DNA of 64,000 nt from Sphingomonadales bacterium (GTDB lineage: Bacteria > Pseudomonadota > Alphaproteobacteria > Sphingomonadales > Sphingomonadaceae), in the NCBI GenBank assembly GCA_027491235.1, contig JAIXWO010000010.1, forward strand, positions 186,001 through 250,000, read 5' to 3'. Shown piece by piece: positions 43,343 through 53,451 of the stretch. Below the pieces are notes generated by a model. It did not search any database and was not told the origin of the DNA. It was given only the letters and a program-made list of their open reading frames with translations. Numbering within the stretch: the first letter of the stretch is position 1; every line of letters begins with the position of its first letter. The position numbers were made by a program, and so were the translations under genes.

Positions 43343-44670
43343 GCCTCAACCCTGACATTCTGTCCAAGGCCCTCGCCCGCATGGCGGGGGGGGCATCGCT
43401 CCCACTATCCAATCTCGGGCGCCTGTCGGGCGGGGCCAATATGGAAAGCTGGTCCTTCGATTGGGGTGGCGCCGGCTATGTGCTGCGCCGGGCGCCGTCT
43501 GCGGAGATGATGGAAGGCCGCCCCTTCGGTCATGATGTCGAAGCAGCACTCGTCCGTGCCGCCCGCGCAGGCGGTGTTCTCGCCCCTGAAGTGGTCGGCG
43601 AACTTCACGATGATGATGACCTTGGCACCGGCTATGTGATGAAGCGGGTGGAGGCGGAGGTGAACCCCGCCAAGATCCTCGCTGCGCCGCCTGCGAGCCT
43701 GATCCACGATCTTGCACGTGAACTGGCGCGCATCCATGCCATTGCCCCGCGCGACGACATTGCCTTGCCGCATATGGACACAGCTACAGCACTCGCCGAC
43801 CTCAAGACGCGCTTCGGTGCCTATGGCGGCGACCGGCCGATCATCGCGCTCGCCATCAAATGGTGTGAGGACAATCTGCCCGCACCTTCCGAGCCACGCC
43901 TCGTCCATGGCGATTTGCGCATGGGCAATATCATGGTCTCCGCAGACGGTTTGGCCGCGGTACTGGACTGGGAATTGGCCCATTGGGGCGACCCGCATGA
44001 AGACCTGGCTTATGGCTGCATGACCGTGTGGCGCTTTGGCCATATCGATAAGCCCGCCTTTGGCTGTGCGGATTTGGACACTTATTTCGCGGCCTATGAG
44101 GCCGAGCGCGGCGAGACAGTGGATCGTGCCCGCTTCCGCTTCTGGCTCGTCTACCGGACACTCTGGTGGGCGCTCGGCTGCATCCAGATGGGCGACATCT
44201 GGCGCGAAAGTATCGACCGCAGCTTGGAACGCGCCGTCATCGGGCGGCGGACGAGCGAGAATGAACTCGATCTGCTGCTCCTGCTGGAAGAAGACGCGCC
44301 CAAGGCCGAACAAACCGCTGTCGCGCTGGAAACGCCTTCCCCTGTTCGCCGGGCAGGGGAGCCCTCCTCTGTCGAGCTTCTCGAAGCGCTGCGCGAATGG
44401 ATCGATACGGATGTGAAGGCCAAGAGCGAAGGCCGCGACAAGTTCATGGCCGCTGTCGCCATGAATGCGATTGGCATGTTGATCCGGGAACAGGAAAACC
44501 CTGTCGAACCTTATGACAAGGCGCTGTCGGACGCCCTGTTGGCGGGGACGCAATCCTTGGCGACGCCGGGCCTGCTTGCCCGCTTGCGTAAAAGCGCGCT
44601 CGCCAAACTATCCAATGACGTGCCCAAATATGCCGCGCTCAATGCAGCGCGGCAAAAATGGACGGCGTGA
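43339..44670 (+). CDS. APH-family kinase with C-terminal DUF6285-like domain
   Basis: 443 residues. The N-terminal two thirds is an APH/choline-kinase fold with catalytic HGDLRMGNIM (His-Gly-Asp) and the metal Asp in VLDWELAHWGDPHEDLAYG, the form seen in ACAD10/ACAD11 N-termini and bacterial LvaA. After a Pro/Ser linker (about 330-345) the last 95 residues, with KFMAAVAMNAIGMLIREQ, resemble DUF6285. With the acyl-CoA dehydrogenase 33 bases downstream this suggests phosphorylation of a 4-hydroxyacyl-CoA before elimination. The linker is encoded by a small palindrome (44337-44361). Confidence 0.82.
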   Translation: MSLNPDILSKALARMAGGASLPLSNLGRLSGGANMESWSFDWGGAGYVLRRAPSAEMMEGRPFGHDVEAALVRAARAGGVLAPEVVGELHDDDDLGTGYVMKRVEAEVNPAKILAAPPASLIHDLARELARIHAIAPRDDIALPHMDTATALADLKTRFGAYGGDRPIIALAIKWCEDNLPAPSEPRLVHGDLRMGNIMVSADGLAAVLDWELAHWGDPHEDLAYGCMTVWRFGHIDKPAFGCADLDTYFAAYEAERGETVDRARFRFWLVYRTLWWALGCIQMGDIWRESIDRSLERAVIGRRTSENELDLLLLLEEDAPKAEQTAVALETPSPVRRAGEPSSVELLEALREWIDTDVKAKSEGRDKFMAAVAMNAIGMLIREQENPVEPYDKALSDALLAGTQSLATPGLLARLRKSALAKLSNDVPKYAALNAARQKWTA

Positions 44671-44703
44671 AAACAGTTAAAAGAACATCGGAGAGGAACG
44701 ACC

Positions 44704-45972
44704 ATGCTTTTTGAAATTCCAAAGGACATCACTGACTATCTCGGGGAACTCGACGCCTTCATTGAGCGCGAGATCAAGCCCATTCAGGCGCGCGATGACA
44801 ATGAACGCTTCTTCGACCACCGCCGCGAACACGCCCGCACTGATTGGGACAATGACGGCCTGCCCCGGCATGAGTGGGAAGAGCTGCTGCGCGAAATGTA
44901 TCGCGTCGCCGATGCCGCCGGGCATTATCGCTTTGCCATCCCCGAAGAGTTTGGCGGCAAGAATGGCTCCAACCTCGCCATGGCTGTCATCCGGCATCAC
45001 TTGGCCGCCAAGGGCCTTGGCCTTCACAATGATCTGCAGAATGAAAGCTCCATCGTCGGCAACCTCGTGCAGGTGCTGATGCTGCGTGATTTCGGCACCG
45101 AACAGCAAAAGCGGGACTTCATCCCGCAAATGCTCGCCGGAAAGATGCGCTGGGCCTTTGGCCTGACCGAGGAAAATCACGGCTCTGACGCAACGCACAT
45201 GGACACGCGCGCCGTGCCCGAAGTGCGTGATGGCGTCGCCGGATACCGGATCGACGGCAACAAGATGTGGACCACAGGCCTGCATGTCGCAACGCATGTG
45301 ATGACCTTTGCCCGCACCAATGGCGAAGACGGCAAGGCGCGCGGCATCACCTGCTTTGTCGTGCCCACTGACGCACCGGGCTTCAAGGTTGGCGAGTATA
45401 TGTGGACGTTCAACATGCCGACCGACCACCCCAAGTGCAGCTATACGAATGTCTGGGTGCCGGAGAGCGCGATCCTGGGTGAACTGGACGCGGGCCTCGC
45501 CGTCGCGCAACATTTCGTTCATGAAAACCGCATCCGTCAGGCGGCCTCTTCACTGGGTGCGGCGCAATACTGTATCGATGAATCGGTGAAATATGCACGC
45601 GAACGCAAGCCCTTTGGCAAGCCCTTGGCGGTCAATCAGGCGATCCAGTTCCCGCTCGTTGAACTCCAGACCGAAGCTGAAATGTTGCGCCTGCTCATCT
45701 GGAAGACGGCAGCGGAAATGGACACGATGACCAAGCCCGAAGTCGCCGTGCGCCTGTCCGACAAGGTCTCCATGTGCAACTACCGCGCAAACCGGCTGTG
45801 CTGCGAGGCCGCTGATTTTGCCATGCAAGTGCATGGCGGCCTCGGCTATTCCCGACATAAGCAGTTCGAGCACATCTACCGCCACCACCGCCGCTATCGC
45901 ATCACCGAAGGGTCTGAACAGATCCAGATGCGCAAAGTGGCGGGGCACATGTTCGGCTTTATGGGAGGATAA
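44704..45972 (+). CDS. Acyl-CoA dehydrogenase, ACAD10/11-like
   Basis: 422 residues of the acyl-CoA dehydrogenase fold: FAD-binding FGLTEENHGSDATHM and MWTTGLHVATHVMTF, then a helical C-terminal domain with MQVHGGLGYSRHKQFEHIYRHHR and RITEGSEQIQ. The arrangement, with a kinase of the APH family just upstream, matches ACAD10/11 and LvaC, which act on 4-phosphoacyl-CoA rather than straight-chain substrates. GAGAGGAA seven bases upstream marks ATG 44704. Confidence 0.9.
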   Translation: MLFEIPKDITDYLGELDAFIEREIKPIQARDDNERFFDHRREHARTDWDNDGLPRHEWEELLREMYRVADAAGHYRFAIPEEFGGKNGSNLAMAVIRHHLAAKGLGLHNDLQNESSIVGNLVQVLMLRDFGTEQQKRDFIPQMLAGKMRWAFGLTEENHGSDATHMDTRAVPEVRDGVAGYRIDGNKMWTTGLHVATHVMTFARTNGEDGKARGITCFVVPTDAPGFKVGEYMWTFNMPTDHPKCSYTNVWVPESAILGELDAGLAVAQHFVHENRIRQAASSLGAAQYCIDESVKYARERKPFGKPLAVNQAIQFPLVELQTEAEMLRLLIWKTAAEMDTMTKPEVAVRLSDKVSMCNYRANRLCCEAADFAMQVHGGLGYSRHKQFEHIYRHHRRYRITEGSEQIQMRKVAGHMFGFMGG

Positions 45973-45979
45973 TCGGGGC

Positions 45980-46840
45980 ATGAAATCTCTGGCGACCATT
46001 TTGACGTCGGCGGTGGCGCTGGCACTCGGCCTTTTCGGCGCGGTGTCCGTGCAGGCACAAACCACACCGCAAGAGCAGTTCACAAATGCGATCAACGCGA
46101 TCAACGCGCAATTGGGACCGTTCGACGCCATCAAGGCGCCGCCGCCCTTTTCTGACCCCGAAAACCGGGCCCGCTATGAAACTGCACGTGCCGCCATGGC
46201 GCAGTTCGGCACCGATGCTTTTCCGGTGAACGGCATGATCAGTTTTGACCAAGTGTGCGCCCCAATCAATGCCGCCGCAGTCAAACACATGTTCGTCGGC
46301 ATTTCCGCCCAGAAGAAGCCGGACATGACGCAGGAACAATTCGCGGCCATGTTTACAGACGCGGCCCAAAAGAACGCCATGACCTATCAGCAGGAGATTA
46401 TCCGCCTCACCGCGATCAATCTGGACTGCATGTCGGCGCACATCCCCTTCATGACCCAATTCGTAGAGGGTTTGGCACCCGACGCCTTCACAGGCACCCG
46501 GCGCGATGGCCTTGAGAAAGTGGGAACGGGCTTTGCCAACACCATTTTTGGATTGGTCACCCAGTCGCTGTTACCGGGGGCCGCGGCGGATGTCAGCCGG
46601 ATGGCGATGGACTCTGCCCTAAAGCACGCGCCTAACCTCATCCCCTTGACTGTACCGGCCGTGCGTCAGGCCCTTGTCGCGCGTATGGCAACGCTGGAGG
46701 GTAATGTTCCGCCCACCTTGCGCCCGGACTTTTTGAAGGTGAAGGCCATCCTGCAAGACCAAAGCTGCTCTGGTCTGTGCACCAAATTGCTCCAATCCGC
46801 ACCGCCTGCAGGCTCGCCGCCTTTGGCCCCGCGCCGATAA
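45980..46840 (+). CDS. Exported hypothetical protein
   Basis: 286 residues with a signal peptide (KSLATILTSAVALALGLFGAV, cut after VQA). The mature part is helical with conserved Cys in FDQVCAPIN, LDCMSAHIP and DQSCSGLCTK, suggesting one or two disulfides in the periplasm. No family recognised. It follows the acyl-CoA dehydrogenase by eight bases and is likely the last gene of that operon or close to it. Confidence 0.75.
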   Translation: MKSLATILTSAVALALGLFGAVSVQAQTTPQEQFTNAINAINAQLGPFDAIKAPPPFSDPENRARYETARAAMAQFGTDAFPVNGMISFDQVCAPINAAAVKHMFVGISAQKKPDMTQEQFAAMFTDAAQKNAMTYQQEIIRLTAINLDCMSAHIPFMTQFVEGLAPDAFTGTRRDGLEKVGTGFANTIFGLVTQSLLPGAAADVSRMAMDSALKHAPNLIPLTVPAVRQALVARMATLEGNVPPTLRPDFLKVKAILQDQSCSGLCTKLLQSAPPAGSPPLAPRR

Positions 46841-46887
46841 TCGCCCGATAGTCCGCCGGGATTAACCTCTCAGAAGGGCAATGGGGC

Positions 46888-47352
46888 ATGGCCAAGAACC
46901 GCCTTGTCGATCGGGCGAAGGCAGCAGCGCAGCGCTCTGCCGTTGAAAGCCCGACGGAAAGCCATCAACGCCGCTATCAGGCTGATCTCTCGCATGAGAT
47001 TGGCCCGAAGACCTTTGGGCGTCCGTTGCGCGATGAAGAAGATCGGCCGACCCTCCTCAGCATCATGACGCAGCCGGCGATGATCCTGATTCTTGGCATC
47101 ATCACCTTCGCGCTGACCTTCATCGTCCTGATGTGGCGCGAGGGACGGCTGGACAACCTCTTCCCGCCCGCGCCGTCACAAGCCGCGCGGGACCCAAAGG
47201 CGTGGATGCTGGGCCGCAATGCCGATGGGCGGATTGAGGATACCAACGTTCAGGAAGAGAGTCCGGCAAACGTCGCGGCACCGGCTACCGCCGAGAAAGC
47301 AGCGATAGAGGAAGTGACACCCGAAGAGGAACCACCCTCCGAAGGGGACTAA
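46888..47352 (+). CDS. Single-TM hypothetical protein
   Basis: 154 residues: a basic, helical N-terminus (1-50), one membrane segment (about 58-82, [20 protein letters not shown] region), and an acidic, Ala/Glu/Pro-rich tail. Likely an inner-membrane protein with the tail in the periplasm. Its TAA stop overlaps the leuC stop on the other strand (47349-47352), leaving no room for a terminator. Confidence 0.7.
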   Translation: MAKNRLVDRAKAAAQRSAVESPTESHQRRYQADLSHEIGPKTFGRPLRDEEDRPTLLSIMTQPAMILILGIITFALTFIVLMWREGRLDNLFPPAPSQAARDPKAWMLGRNADGRIEDTNVQEESPANVAAPATAEKAAIEEVTPEEEPPSEGD

Positions 47353-48779
47353 ACGAGGTCGCGGACGTCCGTCAGCTTGCCCGTGACAGCCGCTGCCGCT
47401 GCCATCGCGGGCGACACCAGATGCGTGCGCGCACCCGGCCCCTGTCGTCCGACAAAATTGCGGTTGCTGGTCGAGGCACACCGTTCGCCCGCAGGCACCT
47501 TGTCCGGGTTCATGCCGAGGCACGCGGAACAGCCCGGCTCGCGCCATTCCAGACCTGCGTCGATGAAGATACGGTCCAACCCCTCAGCTTCGGCCTGCGC
47601 CTTCACGAGACCAGAGCCGGGGACGACAATGCCCCATTTGACATTGGCAGCCTTGTGGCGGCCCTTCAGCACGGCGGCGGCGGCGCGCAGATCTTCGATG
47701 CGGCTGTTGGTGCAGCTGCCGATGAAAATGTTCTGCACCTCGACATCTGCCATCCGCTGACCGGGGACGAGGCCCATATAGTCGAGCGACTTCTGGGCCG
47801 CAGTCTGCTTCGATGGATCCGCAAAGCTCATCGGATCAGGCACAACATCGGTGATGGCGACCACGTCTTCGGGGCTGGTGCCCCATGTTACGTTCGGCGC
47901 AATGTCTGCAGCGTTGATGACCACGGTCTTGTCGTAGACAGCGCCCGGGTCCGTCACCAATGAACGCCAATAGGCCACGGCCTTGTCCCAATCGGCACCC
48001 TTGGGGGCCATCGGGCGGCCCTTGATATAGGCGAAGGTCGTTTCATCAGGTGCGATCAGGCCTGCCCGCGCGCCACCTTCAATCGCCATGTTGGAAATGG
48101 TCAGGCGACCTTCAATCGACAGATTACGGATCGCAGAGCCGGTATATTCAATCACATAGCCTGTGCCGCCGGCCGCACCCGTGCGGCGCACGATCTCGAG
48201 CACAATGTCCTTGGCGGTCACGCCGGGGCCAACTTCGCCCTCAACGCGGACTTCCATCGTCTTGGATTGCTTGAGCAGCAGCGTTTGCGTGGCGAGCACA
48301 TGTTCGACTTCGCTTGTGCCGATGCCGAAGGCCAATGCCCCCAGCCCGCCATGGCAGGCCGTGTGGCTGTCCCCGCAGACAATCGTCGTGCCGGGAAGCG
48401 AGAAACCCTGTTCCGGACCAACCACATGGACAATGCCCTGTTCGCGGTCCGTCGCGCCGATATAGCGGATGCCGAAGGCGGGGGCGTTCGCCTCCAGCGC
48501 TTCCAGCTGCGCGGCACTCTCAGGGTCCGCGATGGGCACATGCTTGCCCTGAGCGTCCAAGCGCGCCGTCGTTGGCAGGTTATGGTCAGGCACCGCCAAC
48601 GTGAGGTCCGGCCGACGCACTTTGCGTCCCGCCAGACGCAGCGCCTCAAACGCTTGCGGGCTCGTCACCTCATGCACGAGATGACGGTCGATGAAGATGA
48701 GGCAGGTGCCATCGTCGCGGCGATCCACGACATGGGCATCCCAGACTTTTTCGTAAAGTGTGCGGGGACGTGAAGACAT
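47349..48779 (-). CDS. leuC: 3-isopropylmalate dehydratase large subunit
   Basis: 476 residues of the aconitase fold. The [4Fe-4S] cysteines are visible in [10 protein letters not shown] and in [25 protein letters not shown] and [18 protein letters not shown] are typical LeuC segments. With LeuD it isomerises 2- to 3-isopropylmalate in leucine synthesis. GGGGA before ATG 48779 supports this start; a frame to 48809 exists. leuD is not in the window, although it commonly follows leuC. Confidence 0.96.
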   Translation of the reverse strand: MSSRPRTLYEKVWDAHVVDRRDDGTCLIFIDRHLVHEVTSPQAFEALRLAGRKVRRPDLTLAVPDHNLPTTARLDAQGKHVPIADPESAAQLEALEANAPAFGIRYIGATDREQGIVHVVGPEQGFSLPGTTIVCGDSHTACHGGLGALAFGIGTSEVEHVLATQTLLLKQSKTMEVRVEGEVGPGVTAKDIVLEIVRRTGAAGGTGYVIEYTGSAIRNLSIEGRLTISNMAIEGGARAGLIAPDETTFAYIKGRPMAPKGADWDKAVAYWRSLVTDPGAVYDKTVVINAADIAPNVTWGTSPEDVVAITDVVPDPMSFADPSKQTAAQKSLDYMGLVPGQRMADVEVQNIFIGSCTNSRIEDLRAAAAVLKGRHKAANVKWGIVVPGSGLVKAQAEAEGLDRIFIDAGLEWREPGCSACLGMNPDKVPAGERCASTSNRNFVGRQGPGARTHLVSPAMAAAAAVTGKLTDVRDLV

Positions 48780-48853
48780 GGATGATCCCCTAGTCGCGTC
48801 GTCGCGCAACTTAAAGGGTCAATTTCTAATGCAAGCGGGGATTTAAGGCTGGC

Positions 48854-49843
48854 TTAGGCCGATTTACCGACAACGCTTTCCGGCAAATCCTTGCCGAACA
48901 CACGCTGGTAATACTCCGCCACCAAGGACCGTTCCGCCTCATCGCACTTGTTGAGGAAGGACAGGCGGAAGGCAAAGCCCGGATCTTTGAAGATCGCGGT
49001 GTTCTGCGCCCAGGTGATGACCGTACGTGGGCTCATCACGGTCGAGATGTCGCCGTTGATGAAGCCCTGACGGCTGAGATCGGCCACCTTGACCATATTG
49101 GCGATGAGCGCCGGATCGGTGCCTGTCGACTTGGCGTGGACGATTTCGGTTTCAACCTCGGCGGGCAGATAGTTCAGCCCGACGACGATGTTCCAGCGGT
49201 CCATCTGGCCTTGGTTGATCTGCTGCGTGCCGTGATACAGCCCGCTGGTATCGCCCAGACCGACCGTGTTGGCGGTCGCGAACATGCGGAACCATGGGCT
49301 CGGGCGGATGACACGGTTCTGGTCGAGCAGCGTCAGCTTGCCCTCGGTTTCCAGCACGCGCTGGATGACGAACATCACGTCCGGGCGACCTGCATCATAT
49401 TCGTCGAACACCAGTGCCGTCGGCGTCTGCAGCGCCCAGGGGAGCAGACCTTCGCGGAATTCGGTGACCTGCTGGCCATCCTTCAAGACGATGGCGTCGC
49501 GGCCGATGAGGTCGATGCGGCTGATGTGCGCGTCAAGGTTGATGCGGATGCACGGCCATTTAAGGCGCGCAGCCACCTGCTCGATATGCGTCGATTTGCC
49601 CGTGCCGTGATAGCCCTGCACCATGACACGGCGGTTGAAGGCAAAGCCGGCGAGAATGGCGAGCGTCGTGTCCGGATCAAACACATAAGACGGATCAAGA
49701 TCCGGCACGCGTTCATCCGCGACCGAAAAGGCCGGGCACTCCATATCCACATCGATGCCGAACACATCGCGCACATTCACCTTGGTGTCTGGCGCGGGAA
49801 GGACAGTCGTAGAGCCGGGCTGGATGTTGGGCATATCGGACAT
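48854..49843 (-). CDS. cobS: Cobaltochelatase ATPase subunit CobS
   Basis: 329 residues of the AAA+ MoxR/CobS group: Walker [12 protein letters not shown], Walker [10 protein letters not shown], sensor segment [11 protein letters not shown] and the CobS-typical N-terminus with [12 protein letters not shown]. It forms hexameric rings with CobT that drive cobalt insertion by CobN. A DnaJ-domain protein and BolA lie upstream, as in other alphaproteobacteria, but cobT is near the other end of the window. Confidence 0.95.
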   Translation of the reverse strand: MSDMPNIQPGSTTVLPAPDTKVNVRDVFGIDVDMECPAFSVADERVPDLDPSYVFDPDTTLAILAGFAFNRRVMVQGYHGTGKSTHIEQVAARLKWPCIRINLDAHISRIDLIGRDAIVLKDGQQVTEFREGLLPWALQTPTALVFDEYDAGRPDVMFVIQRVLETEGKLTLLDQNRVIRPSPWFRMFATANTVGLGDTSGLYHGTQQINQGQMDRWNIVVGLNYLPAEVETEIVHAKSTGTDPALIANMVKVADLSRQGFINGDISTVMSPRTVITWAQNTAIFKDPGFAFRLSFLNKCDEAERSLVAEYYQRVFGKDLPESVVGKSA

Positions 49844-50020
49844 GGGTTGACGCGTCTTCTCTTACGTTCACGTGAAGCTTGCCCATAGGACGCGCCCGCG
49901 CCCGAAAGCAAGGCCAATGCAGCCCATCATTGATGTGAACGAAAGGGCATTTAAGGCGTGACGTTCGGCCCAAGCCAATAAGGTTGTGACCGAACCCACC
50001 CGTTGGGGAAACAAGTCGCC

Positions 50021-52288
50021 TTAAAAATCGACGCGCAGCCCCAACAGGAAGCGACGCGGCGCGCCGGGTGAGAGGGCGCGCGGATCATCTGCGCCGGGGG
50101 CTTCGTCCAGCTCGATCTCATCGGTTTCGGAGAATGTGCCGAACGTCGCAAAGCGCCGGTCGAACACATTGGAGACTTCGGCAAACAGGTTTGCCGCGTC
50201 CCCCAAGCGGAAGCTGCCGCGCAGATTGAGGACGCCAAAGCCCTTCGTCGGTGCATCCTCATTCGCCTCATCACCCCGGAAATATTGGCCCGACTGCGCC
50301 TGAAAATCAGCGCCGAGTGTTAGCGCGCCGGTGGTATAGTCTGCCGAAGCAACGACGCGGTGACGGGGAATGCCGGGAATGCGATCGCCGGGTTCCACAA
50401 GGATGCGGCCATCTTCATCGGCTGCCGGATTGTCCGGGCTATTGACCACCAAGGCCGTGCCAAAGCGGGCATCAGTATAGGCGTAACCGAGCCGCACGGC
50501 CCATGGCCCGCGCGCGGCCGTCAGGCTCGCTTCCACACCGCGCCGCCGCGTTGTGCCGATATTGCGGAAAAAGGCCCGCCCGCGGGTCGAGGCTGCTGTG
50601 AACTGGATGTCGTTGACGGTTACCGTACGATAGGCGGAGAGCAGCCAAGCCCCCGTCCAGCTGCCAGAAAGCTTGCCTGAAGCGCCTGCTTCCCAGCTTT
50701 TGCCAACCACCTGCTCCAGCGGCGGATCTCCCACAAAGAAGTTCGTCAGGCTGCACGGGGCTGCTTCATCCGCGCAGGAGAGTTCAGCCGGTGTTGGCGC
50801 CCGGCTCGTTTCGGCATAGCCCCCGCGCAGCGAGAGGTGGTCAGTCAGCGCATAATCAAATTCAACACCGAGGTTGAGGCGACGGAAGCGATGTGTGCCA
50901 TTGAGCGCCGTCCCGATCTGGTCCCGCAAGTCCACATAAGTGTGGTTCCAGCGCAGGCCGATCTCTGCGGAGAGGCGCTGCGTCAGCTTTACCGTATCGG
51001 CAAAGAACAGCCCTGTCTGCCGGGTGGTCACATCCAATTCCACCGGCGCGATGGACCCGTCCGGCTGGGTGATGATGGACCCAAGACCTTCGACGCTGCG
51101 GTCCTCGGTGAGTTCACCCAATTCCGACGACGCGGCAAAGCGCGTCGTGCTGCGATCATGGCTGAAGCCGATGGCAATCTTGTGCGTCATGTCGGCCAGA
51201 TCCCGCTCGGTCACATATTGGGCCAGCACCCCTGCGCTGCGGGTTTTGGTGCGGCTGCGGTTGAGCGCGCCATAGCCTTCTCCGCCCAGCGTATCGGCAA
51301 TCGCTGCCCCCAGAGCGTCGCGCAGAACCGCCTCATTGTCCGACGCATCCGACACGCACAGCAAAGTGGCATCCGCACTGCACGCCTCAATGTCTGCCGC
51401 GTCGCCATTGAGCGTCCTTTGCCGGAACGACTGGGCGTAAAGTGTCGCCTCAATCCGCCCCGCGTCGCCCAAGGCAATCCAAGGATGGATGCTGCCGCGC
51501 ACGAAGCGGTTTTGCGTGTTGTCCGGGTGGGTGAAGACAGCGCTGTAATCCGCATCGAGCAGTTCGACCGGCGCAGTTCCATTGCCGGTCAGGTCCGTGT
51601 CGGCACCGACCAGCTTCATATGAACGCCGCCAGTCTCCGCATCCCAGCCAAAGTCCGCAAAGCCGTTATAAAGTGTGGAGGGGGAGAAATCCCGCCAGCC
51701 ATCGTCGCGTCGGGCTTGGCCGGCCACAAAGCCGCTGAAATTGCCCATGCTCCATCCTACGCTGCCACTCGCTTCTCCCCGGCCATGGTCGCCAAATGCG
51801 GCCTCCATCGACGCGCCGGGCGCGGACCGGCCGGTTTTGGTGGCGACGACCATAGAGCCGCCCAGCGCATTCATCCCGAAGATCGGGTTGGCATCGCGGA
51901 TCGAAATCGTTTCGATGGCGGCATCCGGCAGCAGATCAAAATTGACCGTGTCGCCAAAGGGCAGATTGAAGCGACCGCCATCAAGATAGACGGCCAGCCC
52001 CTGCGCATTGCCCTGCAAGGGGGAGGCGGAAAAGCCGCGATAGACGAGGTTGGGCTGATAGGGATTCGCCTGTGCTTCGGACAGCGAAACGCCCGCCACA
52101 TCGCGGGACAGCGCGCGCAGAACATCTGGCGGGCCGGCGCGCCGCAATGCCTCTGCATCCACGGTGATCGCATCATCGACATCGGCATCATTGCCAGGTG
52201 CCGTTACAATGATCGTGTCCGGCTCTACCGCCACCAAAGGCGTAGCGCTGCCCATCAGCAGGGCCGCAAACGCGAGGGACCGGGCCAC
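50021..52288 (-). CDS. TonB-dependent outer-membrane receptor
   Basis: About 755 residues. A signal sequence (LAFAALLMGSATPLVA) leads to a plug domain (about 25-150: DVLRALSRDVAGVSLSE, AIETISIRDANPIFGMNALGG) and a long beta-barrel ending in Phe (RRFLLGLRVDF), the outer-membrane assembly signal. Ligand is unknown; no cobalamin riboswitch or Fur site was seen. The start is uncertain: GTG 52288 is used, TTG 52303 overlaps the dnaJ stop, and longer frames run inside dnaJ. It sits inside the dnaJ-cobS gene pair. Confidence 0.9.
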   Translation of the reverse strand: MARSLAFAALLMGSATPLVAVEPDTIIVTAPGNDADVDDAITVDAEALRRAGPPDVLRALSRDVAGVSLSEAQANPYQPNLVYRGFSASPLQGNAQGLAVYLDGGRFNLPFGDTVNFDLLPDAAIETISIRDANPIFGMNALGGSMVVATKTGRSAPGASMEAAFGDHGRGEASGSVGWSMGNFSGFVAGQARRDDGWRDFSPSTLYNGFADFGWDAETGGVHMKLVGADTDLTGNGTAPVELLDADYSAVFTHPDNTQNRFVRGSIHPWIALGDAGRIEATLYAQSFRQRTLNGDAADIEACSADATLLCVSDASDNEAVLRDALGAAIADTLGGEGYGALNRSRTKTRSAGVLAQYVTERDLADMTHKIAIGFSHDRSTTRFAASSELGELTEDRSVEGLGSIITQPDGSIAPVELDVTTRQTGLFFADTVKLTQRLSAEIGLRWNHTYVDLRDQIGTALNGTHRFRRLNLGVEFDYALTDHLSLRGGYAETSRAPTPAELSCADEAAPCSLTNFFVGDPPLEQVVGKSWEAGASGKLSGSWTGAWLLSAYRTVTVNDIQFTAASTRGRAFFRNIGTTRRRGVEASLTAARGPWAVRLGYAYTDARFGTALVVNSPDNPAADEDGRILVEPGDRIPGIPRHRVVASADYTTGALTLGADFQAQSGQYFRGDEANEDAPTKGFGVLNLRGSFRLGDAANLFAEVSNVFDRRFATFGTFSETDEIELDEAPGADDPRALSPGAPRRFLLGLRVDF

Positions 52289-52295
52289 AGTCGGC

Positions 52296-52910
52296 TCAAA
52301 CAAAGGCAGGCGACTTTCGCAATTGCTGGTACGCCTCGACGACACCTTGCAGCTTCTTCTCATGCGTCCTGTCTCCTCCGTTTCTGTCCGGGTGATATTT
52401 TCGTACCAGTTCTGAATAGCGATTGCGCAGCGCCTTTCGGTCCGCATCCTGATCAAGGCCAAGCGTGCGTAAGGCGTCCCGATCTTCGGCGGTCAGGTGC
52501 TTTCCGTCAGCCCGCTCCCGCGGCATGGCGTCCGCCGTCCGTTGCCGGAAACGCGCGGAAATGGCATCGAGCGGATCGTGGAAGTCGGCCCAACGCGGCG
52601 GCTCATCCACGCCCGCCGTTGCGCGGAAGGCCCGCGTTTCGCGCTCCCACCCGCCCATTGGCATTTGGGCCTGCTCAATCTCTTCCCGCGACATGCCCTG
52701 GAAGTAATTATAACGGGTGTTGAATTCCCGCACATGATCAAGGCAGAGCCATTGCCAGTCGCCCGGCCCATCGCTGCCCGCGCCGCGCCCACCGGGGGAA
52801 GGTGCACGAAACTCGCCGGGTTCGGGGCAACCGGGTGCAGCACAGGCCTGCTGATGTCCATGAATGCGGCCATGAAAACGGTCGCGCGGACGGGCGTCTC
52901 TGTCACTCAT
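52296..52910 (-). CDS. J-domain protein next to cobS
   Basis: 204 residues. An N-terminal possible zinc site (Cys23, Cys28, then CLDH) precedes a C-terminal J domain (about 140-200) with the HPD tripeptide in KYHPDRNGG. It should stimulate a DnaK-type ATPase. Similar proteins sit beside cobS in many alphaproteobacteria, where they may help assemble the chelatase. Start ATG 52910 overlaps the preceding stop. Confidence 0.9.
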   Translation of the reverse strand: MSDRDARPRDRFHGRIHGHQQACAAPGCPEPGEFRAPSPGGRGAGSDGPGDWQWLCLDHVREFNTRYNYFQGMSREEIEQAQMPMGGWERETRAFRATAGVDEPPRWADFHDPLDAISARFRQRTADAMPRERADGKHLTAEDRDALRTLGLDQDADRKALRNRYSELVRKYHPDRNGGDRTHEKKLQGVVEAYQQLRKSPAFV

Positions 52911-53413
52911 CGCGCAGCCCAATCAAAGGACAGGCTGTGGCCAACAGGTGCGGGAGACCATTCGGCATGCATGGCGAGGACGCGCGCCATGGCTGCATCA
53001 ATCTGCGCATCGGTGATGGCGGGGAAATCGACATGCGACGCGGCGCACCCGGCTTCCCCCATATGTCGGACCGATGCGGCATCGCTCCCGCCGGACCAAA
53101 GGGCGGCTTCAAAACATTCCACCAGACGTTCCGACTGCAACAGCTGCACGATGTCGGCATCGGGCAGTGTTGCCCGCGCGGCGCTGGCGTGGCCTGCCGC
53201 CTTTGCTATATCCTGCACCTGATCAGGATGCAGGCCACCTGCAATCTTTCCCCAAAAGCCATCCGTCCATGCGAGCGTTTCTTCAACGATCCAATGGACG
53301 GCATCGTGCGGCACAGGCCCCTTTTTGGGGAAGCGGGTCTCCGCTGCCGATCCATCCGCACGGCGGATCTCAATACGGTCGTCCACCGATCCTTTGACAA
53401 TTGTCACACGCAT
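52907..53413 (-). CDS. Hypothetical protein
   Basis: 168 residues, cytoplasmic by appearance, with a DDRIEIRRADGSAAETRFPKKG start and a central helical part; two Cys only. It resembles small uncharacterised proteins found beside dnaJ-cobS in sphingomonads, by recollection. Translation is coupled to the J-domain gene (ATGA) and it diverges from bolA by 38 bases. Confidence 0.75.
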   Translation of the reverse strand: MRVTIVKGSVDDRIEIRRADGSAAETRFPKKGPVPHDAVHWIVEETLAWTDGFWGKIAGGLHPDQVQDIAKAAGHASAARATLPDADIVQLLQSERLVECFEAALWSGGSDAASVRHMGEAGCAASHVDFPAITDAQIDAAMARVLAMHAEWSPAPVGHSLSFDWAAR

Positions 53414-53451
53414 CGCTTCCCCATGCCGTCAGTCTTGCTAGAAGAAAAGAC

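Noticed and set aside
49844-50020. Possible cobalamin riboswitch near cobS and the TonB receptor
   Set aside because: The 177-base gap lies downstream of the receptor, not in its leader, and shows no B12 box; only a short TTCACGTGAA dyad at 49867-49876 was seen.
50837-52723. Open frame antisense to the TonB receptor (628 codons)
   Set aside because: The receptor has plug, barrel and terminal Phe; the opposite frame shows no family features and runs into the J-domain gene.
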